A DNA stretch of 64,000 nt, from the NCBI RefSeq assembly GCF_019923725.1, contig NZ_JAHXRI010000006.1, forward strand, positions 625,696 through 689,695. The letters are read 5' to 3'. How positions within the stretch are numbered: the first letter of the stretch is position 1; each line of letters begins with the position of its first letter. Positions 8,939-17,425 of this stretch are shown here, piece by piece. Under the pieces are notes generated by a model. That model was given only the letters and a program-made list of their open reading frames with translations, made no database searches and had not been told where the DNA came from. The translations under genes were made by a program, and so were the position numbers. This stretch comes from Zwartia hollandica. Lineage in GTDB: Bacteria > Pseudomonadota > Gammaproteobacteria > Burkholderiales > Burkholderiaceae_B.

Positions 8939-9700
8939 TTGTTTGCCTAAGCAAAGTCGTGCGAGGATTCCCGCTCCGGCAAGCGCCCATACGATCAGAG
9001 GACCTGTGGGCAGATCTAGCCACGCTGAGAAGAATATGCCAGCGATATAGCCAGAGAGAGCCACGAGGTATGTAATCAACCATCTGTGTCGTCCGTGCAA
9101 TGTTGTGCACGCAAGCGCAGGAATGATGAGCGTTGCGAACACGAGATAGACCCCAACGAGTTGTACCGAGATCGTGATGGCGATCGCAAAGAGGCTATAG
9201 AAAGCCCAACGACGTGCTCTTAGTGTGTACAGACCAAGAAGGATAACCACTGTGCCGACACTGGCATAGGAGAGTAGCTCAGAGGAAACCCATAAGATTT
9301 GGCCCGCAAGCAAATCGGAAAGATGTTGTCCTCCGTGGGGGTCGCCATGGGCTAACAGCAGGATCGCTGTCGCCGCCAATATAAACACTACGCCAATGAT
9401 GGGCTCTTGCAATTGACCACTCAGACGCTCTAAGGCCACAAGCCCCCATGCCGCGCACAGGGAGAGTGATATGGCTCCTATTTGTATCCAGTATGCGGGC
9501 ACCTGCTCGCCTGCAATCACCAGAACCAGATAGGCACCAAGACCCGCCACTTGTGCAATCGCGAGATCGATAAAGATGATTCCGCGGGCGAGGACTTGCG
9601 CGCCAAGTGGAATATGGGTGGCGATCACTAAGACGCTCGCCCAGAGCGCGGGCCACAACAGACTCAGCGGTACGTCACCAGGTAGTGTGAGCTCAGCCAT
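8903..9700 (-). CDS. znuB: metal (zinc/manganese) ABC transporter permease, ZnuB-like
   Basis: A 265-residue inner-membrane protein with about eight helices of the ABC-3 family. The motif VLARGIIFIDLAIAQVAG near residues 37-54 corresponds to the family loop after helix 1, and GDPHGGQHLSDLLAG precedes the ATPase-contact region. It follows the ZnuA-like gene by 6 bp and ends the operon. No ATP-binding ZnuC gene is present in the operon or the window, so the complex must recruit an ATPase from elsewhere. Substrate (Zn versus Mn) is inferred from the binding protein. Confidence 0.88.
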   Translation of the reverse strand: MAELTLPGDVPLSLLWPALWASVLVIATHIPLGAQVLARGIIFIDLAIAQVAGLGAYLVLVIAGEQVPAYWIQIGAISLSLCAAWGLVALERLSGQLQEPIIGVVFILAATAILLLAHGDPHGGQHLSDLLAGQILWVSSELLSYASVGTVVILLGLYTLRARRWAFYSLFAIAITISVQLVGVYLVFATLIIPALACTTLHGRHRWLITYLVALSGYIAGIFFSAWLDLPTGPLIVWALAGAGILARLCLGKQLVRVARSMSVR

Positions 9701-9706
9701 GCAATC

Positions 9707-10648
9707 TTAGGGAGCTTGCACGAGACGCCGAATGGTGTCCTCGAATAAAGTCTCTAGCGTTTTAGCTTCGGGGTTACCACCGACGGTGAATGGCAGAATC
9801 ACAGCAGGTATCTTTGCGTTTTCACTAAACCATAATGCGGGCTTACTGTTTAAGTAGGAGGAGCTCATCACGAGGCGCCCCTTTAAGGTCGCTTGCTTTT
9901 CTAGGATAGCTGTTAGGTGTGTGAGGGAAGGGTTAGCGCCTGGATTCGCTTCAAGTATCCCGATCTGCTTTAGGCCAAGCCAATGGTTTAAGTAAGTGAA
10001 CCCGTCATGCTGCACCCATACTTTCATGTCACGTAACACATGCGCTTGCTTTTCCCAGCGTGCAATGTGGGCTGACCAATCTGTTAAGAAGGCGCTTAAT
10101 TTCGCTTGGTAATGCATGCTGTTTGCGGGATCCAAAAGTATCAAACGTTCTGTGAGCGCTCGTGCAATGGGGATGAAGTTACGCGCATCGAGTTGGATGT
10201 GTGGATTGCCCGCTGCATGAACATGGCCTTGACTACGGTCTACCGAGAGAGGTATGTCAAGAACCTGCACATATTGTGCCGCTTCGAACATACCGACTCG
10301 TCCGGGCATAATGCTCGGGTTGCCTGCGTCGCGCTGCAGGACGGGTAGCCATCCCGCCTCTAGCTCTACCCCTGTTGCAATCAATAAATTTGTGGTGCGC
10401 GCGCGCGCGAGCAATCCAGGTCGAGCCTGAATGAGGTGTGGATCTTGTAATGCATTGGTCGCAGTAAAGACAGAAACTTTATCCCCACCCAATTCCTGTG
10501 CGAGTGCCCCCCATTCAGGAACGGTGGCGAATATCTTGAGTTGAGCCTGTGCGGCGGCGCTCAGACTCAACAGAAACACTAGACCGGCGGAGCACCACCG
10601 AGCCTTGCGTGAAAGGGCGATTAAGTGAGTAAAGAGAGACGTATGCAT
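9707..10648 (-). CDS. znuA: periplasmic zinc-binding protein of metal ABC transporter, ZnuA-like
   Basis: A 313-residue SBP of cluster A-I. The start at 10648 gives a proper signal peptide (residues 1-35, cleavage after AAAQA); an earlier in-frame codon would run into the porin gene. Putative metal ligands are His71 (QDPHLI), His150 in the signature NPHIQLD and His214 (VQHDGF). The His-rich loop of zinc-specific members is short here (GHVHAAGNPH, residues 141-150). It should capture Zn2+ in the periplasm for the permease encoded immediately downstream. Confidence 0.9.
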   Translation of the reverse strand: MHTSLFTHLIALSRKARWCSAGLVFLLSLSAAAQAQLKIFATVPEWGALAQELGGDKVSVFTATNALQDPHLIQARPGLLARARTTNLLIATGVELEAGWLPVLQRDAGNPSIMPGRVGMFEAAQYVQVLDIPLSVDRSQGHVHAAGNPHIQLDARNFIPIARALTERLILLDPANSMHYQAKLSAFLTDWSAHIARWEKQAHVLRDMKVWVQHDGFTYLNHWLGLKQIGILEANPGANPSLTHLTAILEKQATLKGRLVMSSSYLNSKPALWFSENAKIPAVILPFTVGGNPEAKTLETLFEDTIRRLVQAP

Positions 10649-10658
10649 CGCCGCCGCC

Positions 10659-12197
10659 CTAGAATTTATGAGCACCGTGTGCACCAAGGCTCATGATGTA
10701 TTGCAGAAAGACTTGATTATTCGTTTTTCCAGGACCGTACGAGGTATCTGTCGCGAGCTGCAGTCTGAACATCGAGTTTTCAGAGTTCGCCCAATCAAGC
10801 ATGACGGTGTTACGAGTAGGGTTCCACGATTCCAGCGCACTGCCAGCAAAGGTGCCTGAGCCAAAACCGTAGTTTGAGTTGCCGCCATACAACTGATCAA
10901 AGCGGTAACCCACGCGCCAGTTAGGCATAAATTGATAAATGCCCTGAACATAAAAGCCGCTTTGCGTATTGTTGTACGGGTTCCCGGTACAAGAGCCTGA
11001 CTCGCAAGCGCCATAAGGCACGGCTGTATTGATGGTTGCTGTGCCCTTTTGCGTATTCCAAAAGGCTTCACCTTGTAGCTTGAAGCTCTGGCCTGCTTTG
11101 GGGATCCATTTATAGACAAAATCTGCAATCAGAATATTGGTATTGCCCGAGAAGTCAAAGGTGTCGGTGTCGTTGAGTGAGGAGATACTGGGGCGTCCCC
11201 CCGTTGAGGCGCCAACATAGGACAGTCCACCTTGCCAAGAGGCGGTCGTACCGACATCTCCTCCAAGCTTAGCGAAGATTGTGCCAAGTCTGGGTTTGTT
11301 CTCGTTGAAGTTGTTGCTGTTAGGGTAGTGCATGCCTTGGCCGATCTCGGCGCCGAAACGCAGATACATGTTGTCGAGCGGTGCGACCCAGGATAGTTGA
11401 CCCCCAGTGTTGTTGAGCTGGCCGCCAAAGAATGCTTTGTAGGCAAGAGGCAGGTCTACGAAGTCCCATTCGTGCGGATGTTTATTGTTGAGGTAGCCAA
11501 CGTTTGAAAAGAACTTTCCTGCTTTTACTTTTAAGCCAGCGGGAAGATTGATCGTTTCAAAAAATGCTTCCTCGAGTGCAACACTGAAGTCTGTTCCATC
11601 TTGGCCCAAGACTAAGCGTGCTTCGGCGCGAAACAGATTGTCCACGGTGCCTGCAAAAGCGAACTCGGATTCCCCAAGCGAGAATCCTCGGGGCACGCTT
11701 TCCCCACCGGAGGGAATAAAGCCGCGCCGCAAGGACTCCGGATTCTGACTTTGTGCGGAGTACTTGCCATCCAAAATCAGAGAGATTTCTGGCGTAAACG
11801 CGCCGACTTTCGGCAAGACTACCCCGCGCGCCATCGTGGGTGCGGGGGCGACAGCTGGGATTGCTGTAGACGCTGTTGACGCCGCAGCAGGTGTTTGGGG
11901 CGCTTGGGTAATAACCGCCGTTGGCAGGGTCGCTGTGCTGGGCTTGGCGCTATTAGCCGGGGTTACAGCCGCCCTCGGTGTGGCAGCTTTTGCATTCTGT
12001 TGTTGCAGCGTTGTGATTTTTTGCTCGAGCGCGTTGATGCGCTGCTCGTATGCATCCCGCATAGCCTGTAAGCTTTCTTGGAGCTTCGCTATATCTGCAG
12101 CAGAGGCTGATTGGCTAAAGCTTGCGCTAGGCAGAGTGAGGGCTGCAATCAGGCCAAGTGCGACCAAAGTACGGTTCAGGGCTGTTAGTTTTTGCAT
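10659..12197 (-). CDS. outer-membrane porin-like protein with N-terminal coiled coil, first gene of zinc operon
   Basis: A 512-residue exported protein. The ATG at 12197 starts a signal peptide (MQKLTALNRT... to about residue 30). A coiled coil follows at roughly 35-70 (LQESLQAMRDAYEQRINALE), then an Ala/Pro/Thr linker, then a roughly 380-residue beta-rich domain ending in Phe (SLGAHGAHKF). The plan resembles DcaP or phosphate-selective-porin-type trimeric porins with periplasmic coiled coils. Its stop is 11 bp before the ZnuA start, so it is cotranscribed and probably provides outer-membrane passage for zinc or a zinc chelate. His near the C-terminus may be relevant. Confidence 0.8.
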   Translation of the reverse strand: MQKLTALNRTLVALGLIAALTLPSASFSQSASAADIAKLQESLQAMRDAYEQRINALEQKITTLQQQNAKAATPRAAVTPANSAKPSTATLPTAVITQAPQTPAAASTASTAIPAVAPAPTMARGVVLPKVGAFTPEISLILDGKYSAQSQNPESLRRGFIPSGGESVPRGFSLGESEFAFAGTVDNLFRAEARLVLGQDGTDFSVALEEAFFETINLPAGLKVKAGKFFSNVGYLNNKHPHEWDFVDLPLAYKAFFGGQLNNTGGQLSWVAPLDNMYLRFGAEIGQGMHYPNSNNFNENKPRLGTIFAKLGGDVGTTASWQGGLSYVGASTGGRPSISSLNDTDTFDFSGNTNILIADFVYKWIPKAGQSFKLQGEAFWNTQKGTATINTAVPYGACESGSCTGNPYNNTQSGFYVQGIYQFMPNWRVGYRFDQLYGGNSNYGFGSGTFAGSALESWNPTRNTVMLDWANSENSMFRLQLATDTSYGPGKTNNQVFLQYIMSLGAHGAHKF

Positions 12198-12248
12198 TGT
12201 TAAATGTCCTTGATCTCGCGGCAAAGAGCCGAGTGCTGTCCTTATTGA

Positions 12249-12270
12249 TAGTGATAATACATTATCACTA
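12249..12270. promoter_or_regulatory. perfect 10-2-10 palindrome, candidate Zur/Fur-family operator
   Basis: The arms TAGTGATAAT and ATTATCACTA are separated by AC with no mismatch. It covers the spacer and -10 of the candidate promoter of the porin-znuA-znuB operon and lies 84 bp from the divergent Ldh2-family gene. AT-rich dyads with GATAAT/ATTATC halves are typical of Fur-superfamily repressors. Zur is the likely reader because of the operon content, but the two-base centre differs from the one-base centre of classical Fur boxes. Confidence 0.6.
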
Positions 12271-12282
12271 ATGATTTGTCTA
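12254..12282 (-). promoter_or_regulatory. sigma-70-type promoter of the porin-znuA-znuB operon
   Basis: On the minus strand TAGACA (12282-12277) and TATTAT (12259-12254) are separated by 17 bp, close to the TTGACA-N17-TATAAT consensus. Transcription would start near 12247, about 50 nt ahead of the porin ATG. The perfect palindrome overlaps the -10, the arrangement expected for repression. Confidence 0.55.
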
Positions 12283-12353
12283 TGGCCCAAGAACATCTTT
12301 GGATCGAATTTGGAGTGGGGTATCGTGGAGGATCCTAAATTGAGCCTACCACC

Positions 12354-13424
12354 ATGACAGACCCTAGCCCCACCCCTATTGTTCAATTCGACGCATTGCG
12401 AGCGTTTATTAGTCGCGCTTTAGTCCGCGTCGACTTACCCCCGTCTGATGCGGAGGTTGTCGCACAGTTAATGGCGCAAGCCGACTTGCAAGGTTCGGAT
12501 GGCCATGGCGTTATTCGATTGCCCCAGTACGTTAAGCGGATCCGCGCTGGTGGGATCAATACACGTCCGAATATTCGAGTTGTCCAAGAGCGCGCAGCAA
12601 TGGCGACTGTGGATGGAGATAACGCGATGGGACACCTAGTGGTGTCACGGGCGGTTGATTTGGCAATTGTAAAAGCCCGTGAAGCGGGCGTGGCCTGGGT
12701 CGGCACGCGTCATAGTAATCACGCTGGCCCTGCATCGCTATACGCCCGTATGCCCGTAGCACACAATATGATCGGCCTGTATTTTGCGGTGGGTAATGCC
12801 AACCATTTGCCGGCCTGGGGCGGCATGGACATGCTGCTATCTACCAATCCCATTGCCGCTGCCATTCCCGCAGGTGTCGAACCAGAGATTGTGTTGGACA
12901 TGGCGACAACGGTTGCTGCCTACGGAAAGGTCAAAGCAAAAGCAAAGCGTGGTGAGATGATGCCTGAGGGCTGGATGATTGATCGGCAAGGCAAGCCCCT
13001 GCTCGACCCGAAGCGTTCAGAAGAAGGATTCTTGTTACCGATCGGCGGCTACAAAGGCTACGGCTTAGCCTTGATTGTGGGACTATTAGCCGGGACCCTA
13101 CAAGGTGCGGCGATGGGTAAAGATGTTGTCGACTTTAATAAAGATAGCGTGACGCCCACGAATACTGGCCAGGCGATACTGGTGATCAATCTAGAGGCCT
13201 TTGGCGAAGTCAGTGTATTCAAGTCTGCAGTGGATACTCTCGTGCAAGATATCAGGGCAAGTGAGCGTCTACCTGGTGTCGATCGAGTTTGGTTGCCGGG
13301 AGAGCAGAGCCACGCGCGTCGTCAAGCGTATGGCGAGCACGGTATTCCTGTCGCAAATGCACTCGTTACAGAACTTGAAGCACTTGCGAAAGACCTTGGT
13401 ATCGAGCCGATGAAATTAGCATAA
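12354..13424 (+). CDS. Ldh2/malate-lactate dehydrogenase family oxidoreductase
   Basis: A 356-residue NAD(P)-dependent dehydrogenase of the structurally distinct Ldh2 family (ComC, YiaK, AllD, YbiC). Family blocks are visible: SDGHGVIRLPQYVKRI near 47-62 with the catalytic-site His, GTRHSNHAGPASLYA around 117-131, NPIAAAIPA, and GGYKGYGLALIVGLLAG in the C-terminal half. It reduces or oxidises 2-hydroxy/2-oxo acids such as malate, sulfolactate or ureidoglycolate; which one is unknown. It is followed 46 bp later by a Bug receptor, suggesting a hydroxy-acid uptake-oxidation unit. Confidence 0.92.
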   Translation: MTDPSPTPIVQFDALRAFISRALVRVDLPPSDAEVVAQLMAQADLQGSDGHGVIRLPQYVKRIRAGGINTRPNIRVVQERAAMATVDGDNAMGHLVVSRAVDLAIVKAREAGVAWVGTRHSNHAGPASLYARMPVAHNMIGLYFAVGNANHLPAWGGMDMLLSTNPIAAAIPAGVEPEIVLDMATTVAAYGKVKAKAKRGEMMPEGWMIDRQGKPLLDPKRSEEGFLLPIGGYKGYGLALIVGLLAGTLQGAAMGKDVVDFNKDSVTPTNTGQAILVINLEAFGEVSVFKSAVDTLVQDIRASERLPGVDRVWLPGEQSHARRQAYGEHGIPVANALVTELEALAKDLGIEPMKLA

Positions 13425-13470
13425 AGAATTTCCTAGTTGTATCGTTAACGCATTACTTGAGGAAGCCAAC

Positions 13471-14442
13471 ATGAAAAAGATGTTTAAGACGCTATTGATC
13501 GCATCAGCACTCTCTGCTGCGTCCGCCCTAACTTACGCGCAAGACTATCCAAACAAAGCGATCCGTATGATTGTTCCGTTAGCGGCAGGAAGTGCAGTCG
13601 ATAATGCTGCACGCATTCTGACCGCGAAGATGGGACAGAATATGGGACAAGCGATCGTGATCGAAAATATTGCGGGATCATCCGGCTTGATTGGCGCAGA
13701 TCGACTCGCTAAGTCGGCACCAGATGGCTACACCCTCGGTGGAGTCAATGACAGTGTATTGACAATGATCCCGCACATCTATCCCAATATGCCATGGAAT
13801 GCATTGAAAGATTTTGATCCGGTTTCGCTTGTGGGAACGATTGAATGGGGCATCGTTGTCCCTCCGAATTCACCGTACAAAACGCTTGCTGAATTGCTTG
13901 CTGCTGCCAAGGCGAACCCCGGGAAAATGAACTATGGCTCCGGAGGCAATGGTAGTCCACAGCATATTGCGATGGCCTTGCTGACGCAACGCGCCGGCGT
14001 CACGATGACGCACGTCCCTTATAAAGGAGCAACCCCGGCGGCAGTGGCTGCGGCGGCTGGCCAAGTAGATGTCTCTTATCAAGGTTTAGGTACGGTCACG
14101 GGTCTGATCGCTGGAGGTAAGTTAAAGCTGCTTGCCGTCTCGACGCCTGAGCGCTTGCCTCAATACCCGGATACTCCGACGGTGTCGCAGGCAGGTACAA
14201 AAGACTTTCTGTTTAACTCTTGGTTTGCAATCGTCGCACCGGCCGGTACACCAAACGACATTGTTGCAAAACTAAATGTTGAAATTCAAAAGGCCTTGTC
14301 TGATCCCGAGACACGAAAAAAGATTGTCGATTTAGGTGTCACCATCCGTGGCACAGGTGCGCAAGAGTTTGGGGCAGCAACTAAAAAGCAGTACGAACTC
14401 TACGGAAAACTTATCCGCGATAACGGTATTAAAGCAGATTAG
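13471..14442 (+). CDS. Bug/TctC-family substrate-binding protein
   Basis: A 323-residue periplasmic receptor with a signal peptide of about 23 residues ending ALTYA and the mature start QDYPNKAIRMIVPLAAGSAVD. The ligand-loop consensus PFxPGGxxD is altered here to PLAAGSAVD, so ligand contacts probably differ from the seven other Bug proteins of the window. GKMNYGSGGNGS and HVPYKGATP follow as usual. GAGGAA ribosome binding site. It shares an operon with the upstream Ldh2-type dehydrogenase, whose substrate it may bind. Confidence 0.94.
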   Translation: MKKMFKTLLIASALSAASALTYAQDYPNKAIRMIVPLAAGSAVDNAARILTAKMGQNMGQAIVIENIAGSSGLIGADRLAKSAPDGYTLGGVNDSVLTMIPHIYPNMPWNALKDFDPVSLVGTIEWGIVVPPNSPYKTLAELLAAAKANPGKMNYGSGGNGSPQHIAMALLTQRAGVTMTHVPYKGATPAAVAAAAGQVDVSYQGLGTVTGLIAGGKLKLLAVSTPERLPQYPDTPTVSQAGTKDFLFNSWFAIVAPAGTPNDIVAKLNVEIQKALSDPETRKKIVDLGVTIRGTGAQEFGAATKKQYELYGKLIRDNGIKAD

Positions 14443-14474
14443 TCATAGACCATTAGTTGCAGCGCGAGAAACTG

Positions 14475-16190
14475 TTGGACCATAACATCACCGTCATCAC
14501 AACCATCGCTGCTGCGTTTATCGCAGCCTTGTGCCTTGGGTTCATCGCAGAGAAACTTAAAGTTCCTGCGCTGGTTGGGTATTTGGTGGCGGGCATTGTG
14601 ATCGGCCCAGCGACTCCTGGATTCAGCGCCGACACTGAAATCGCTGCGCAGTTGTCAGAGATTGGCATCATGCTGCTGATGTTTGGTGTTGGCTTACATT
14701 TCTCACCGAGTGAATTATTCTCGGTTAAGCGAGTCGCTGCCCCTGGTGCGTTGATACAAATGACGCTGACAACATGGGTTGGTGCCGGAATCGCCTGGCT
14801 ATGGGGGTGGGGGTTTGCTCCCGGCCTGATTTTTGGCCTTTGTTTGGCATGCGCCAGTACGGTGGTATTGCTGAAGTCGCTTGAAGTTCGTGGGGAGCTG
14901 GATACGATGGGTGGTCGTATTGCGGTTGGCTGGGTGGTTGTTCAGGATTTAGTCACCGTGTTGGCGCTGGTATTACTGCCTCCTTTCGCGGCGATCATCG
15001 GGAGCGCAAAAACGACCACTGATGCTGCAAACGTTGGCCATAGCTCCCTTTGGTTAACCGCCGGCAACACGCTACTGCTCGTGGGCGCGTTTGTCGCGCT
15101 GATGTTGATCGTGGGCAAGCGTGTTTTACCGTGGTTACTGTGGCAGGTTGCGAAAACAGGCTCTCGAGAATTGTTTACGCTAGCAGTTGTGACGACTGCA
15201 ATTGGCATTGCTCTGGGAGCCGCTTCATTCTTTAATGTCTCGTTTGCCTTGGGCGCCTTCGTAGCGGGTATCGTTATGCGGGAGTCGGAGTTTAGTCATC
15301 GAGCGGCCGAGGAAACTCTGCCCTTACGCGACGCCTTTTCGGTCTTGTTTTTTGTATCGATTGGCATGATGGTTGATCCGGTGGTATTTCTGAGCCAGCC
15401 AGGGCGGATACTCGTCGTTGTGATGGTAGTCATGTTTGTTAACTTCGCGAGTGCGACCGCGATTGTCATTGCGAATCGATATCCCCTAAGCACGGCATTA
15501 TCGATTGGAGCGAGCCTAGGGCAAATCGGTGAGTTCTCAATCATTCTTGCAGGTCTTGCTTTAAGTTTGGGTGTGATTGACTCAGAGGTGATGAATCTCG
15601 TGCTCGCCGGTGTGTTGTTATCGATCACGTTCAACACGCTATTGTTTAAAGCGGTCGAACCACTGCGTCGCTGGGTGCTTAGTCGGTCAGCCTTGGCTAG
15701 AAAGTTGGATCAAAGACAGGATCCTACCGCGGCGCTACCCATGAGCACGGATCGCAGATATTTAGAAGGGCAGCTGGTGCTTGTAGGGTATGGGCGAGTG
15801 GGAAAGAGGATAGGCCAGGCGCTCACTGAGCGTGGCATTCCCTACGTGATTATTGAGCAAAGTCGAGAGCGGGTTGAAGCCTTACGTGAGGAGGGCTCTG
15901 CTGCTGTATCGGGAAATCTGGGCGATCCTGCGGTGTTGATTCAAGCGCATATTGCGAAGGCTGCCATGCTTGTTATCGCAACTCCAGATACCGTTCATGT
16001 AAGACAAATGGTTGAGACCGCGAGGCTATTGAATCCGGACATTGAAATCATCGTGCGCACGCATAGTGAAGATGAGTCCGAGTTATTGGCAGCAGACGGT
16101 TTTGGGAAGATATTTTTTGGAGAAGAGGAATTGGCCAAGGGGATGGTGCGTCATATATTTGATCGTTTCGCACCGAAAACGCACCAATAG
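14475..16190 (+). CDS. monovalent cation:proton antiporter-2 family protein, YbaL/KefB-like
   Basis: A protein of about 571 residues. No ATG lies near the 5' end; the TTG at 14475 is preferred because it aligns with the YbaL start and has GCGAGAA a few bases upstream, but the TTG at 14457 is possible. The N-terminal 390 residues form about 12 helices of a CPA2 exchanger, with LMFGVGLHFSPSEL and ALGAFVAGIVMRESEFSHRA as landmarks. A RCK/TrkA-N domain follows with LVLVGYGRVGKRIGQAL. It is a K+ or Na+/H+ antiporter or K+ efflux protein gated by nucleotide, located in the inner membrane. It starts 32 bp after the Bug gene. Confidence 0.9.
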   Translation: MDHNITVITTIAAAFIAALCLGFIAEKLKVPALVGYLVAGIVIGPATPGFSADTEIAAQLSEIGIMLLMFGVGLHFSPSELFSVKRVAAPGALIQMTLTTWVGAGIAWLWGWGFAPGLIFGLCLACASTVVLLKSLEVRGELDTMGGRIAVGWVVVQDLVTVLALVLLPPFAAIIGSAKTTTDAANVGHSSLWLTAGNTLLLVGAFVALMLIVGKRVLPWLLWQVAKTGSRELFTLAVVTTAIGIALGAASFFNVSFALGAFVAGIVMRESEFSHRAAEETLPLRDAFSVLFFVSIGMMVDPVVFLSQPGRILVVVMVVMFVNFASATAIVIANRYPLSTALSIGASLGQIGEFSIILAGLALSLGVIDSEVMNLVLAGVLLSITFNTLLFKAVEPLRRWVLSRSALARKLDQRQDPTAALPMSTDRRYLEGQLVLVGYGRVGKRIGQALTERGIPYVIIEQSRERVEALREEGSAAVSGNLGDPAVLIQAHIAKAAMLVIATPDTVHVRQMVETARLLNPDIEIIVRTHSEDESELLAADGFGKIFFGEEELAKGMVRHIFDRFAPKTHQ

Positions 16191-16311
16191 CAATAACTTT
16201 GATTCGTCGCATCGATACCATCACAGCCTGATACCCGCATCTATTCTGAAACAGCGCGTTTAGCGCCAGCCATCAAGGATCGGGGGTATCAAGGCTGCTT
16301 AAGTATGTGGG

Positions 16312-17292
16312 TTAGTTAAGCTTGATGCCGGACTCTTTAATGATGCGACCCCAGTTAGCGTAGTCTTTTTTGACGAAGGCGTCGAAGTTTTGCACGGTTC
16401 CGCCAGCACTAGCTACACCCGCAGATTTGAATCGCGCGATGACATCAGGGTCGGCCATTACGCGATTAAGTTCTTTGTTGAGGGTTGCAACGACTGCAGG
16501 TGGTGTGCCTGCAGGGGCAAACAAACCAGTCCAGATATTGAAGTCCATACCCTTTGCTACGGTTTCATTCAGCGTTGGGACGTTTGGGAATTCCGGCGAT
16601 CTCTCACCGCTGGTGACTGCTACGGCGAGGAGCTTGCCGCTCTTAGCATGCGGTGCCAACGAAGCAAGAGTACCTATGTAAACATCGACTTGACCACCCA
16701 TGACATCGGTGATGGCTGGGCCAGCGCCCTTGTAGGGAACTTGTAGCAGATTGATATTCGCGCGTTTCTTGAAATCTTCGCCAACCACGTGACCAAGTGT
16801 ACCCAGCCCTGCAGTACCCCAGCGCAAACCTTCAGCCGACTTTCCCTTTTTTACGAGATCTTGCGGTGTCTTGAGATCTGACTTTGGCGAGGTGCCAATG
16901 CCTGCAGGCGTAACTGAGACTTGAATCACAGGTGAAAAACTCTTGACGCTGTCGTAGGTGAGGTTGTTATACAGCCACGGACCAAGCATCATATTGTCTG
17001 TTTGACCCATGACAAGTGTGTATCCGTCAGCTGGCGCCTTTGATGCAAATTCAATCGCAAGATTACCGCCTGCGCCAGGTTTGTTTTCCACAATAACTTG
17101 CCAGCCTGTTAGTTCTGCGAGCTTTGCGCCAACAATCCTTGAGACGAAGTCTGTGCCACCACCAGGAGGAAAGGGGCAAAGAATTTTGATGGGTTTGTCG
17201 GGAAAACTTTGAGCGGTCGCCGCTAGCGGAAGAACCGCCAAGGACATTGCGGCTACAAGCGCCGACTTAACTAAGCGATTCAAGACTTTCAT
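16312..17292 (-). CDS. Bug/TctC-family substrate-binding protein
   Basis: A 326-residue exported receptor with signal peptide 1-27 (ending ATAQS). The ligand loop KPIKILCPFPPGGGTDFVSR has a Cys before the PFPPGG motif. GLRWGTAGLGTLGHVVGE and QVPYKGAGPAITD are the other Bug blocks. GGAGAA ribosome binding site. It is the last gene of a minus-strand unit with the alpha/beta hydrolase, another Bug and a RidA protein upstream, so two non-identical receptors share one operon. Confidence 0.94.
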   Translation of the reverse strand: MKVLNRLVKSALVAAMSLAVLPLAATAQSFPDKPIKILCPFPPGGGTDFVSRIVGAKLAELTGWQVIVENKPGAGGNLAIEFASKAPADGYTLVMGQTDNMMLGPWLYNNLTYDSVKSFSPVIQVSVTPAGIGTSPKSDLKTPQDLVKKGKSAEGLRWGTAGLGTLGHVVGEDFKKRANINLLQVPYKGAGPAITDVMGGQVDVYIGTLASLAPHAKSGKLLAVAVTSGERSPEFPNVPTLNETVAKGMDFNIWTGLFAPAGTPPAVVATLNKELNRVMADPDVIARFKSAGVASAGGTVQNFDAFVKKDYANWGRIIKESGIKLN

Positions 17293-17425
17293 TATGTTCT
17301 CCAGATTTATTTTTTAGTCAAGCGACCTTAGCCGCTAAACAAGCGTTTCATACGGTAGGTGACAGTCAAAGATCTGTCAAGTTAGTGAAATCCTACCTGC
17401 CCGTGACGCCCCAGCAGAGGCTGTC

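Noticed and set aside
10384-10410. Alternating GC run as a structural element
   Set aside because: The short run of GC dinucleotides encodes an Ala-Arg stretch of ZnuA; coding explains it.
11764-12213. 149-codon plus-strand frame opposite the porin signal/coiled-coil region
   Set aside because: Antisense shadow of an Ala/Pro/Thr-rich linker; Val/Ala/Gly-rich low-complexity translation with no start signal.
12249-12270. Classical Fur box controlling iron genes
   Set aside because: The halves look Fur-like but the centre is two bases instead of one and the operon is zinc-type; kept as Zur/Fur-family candidate only.
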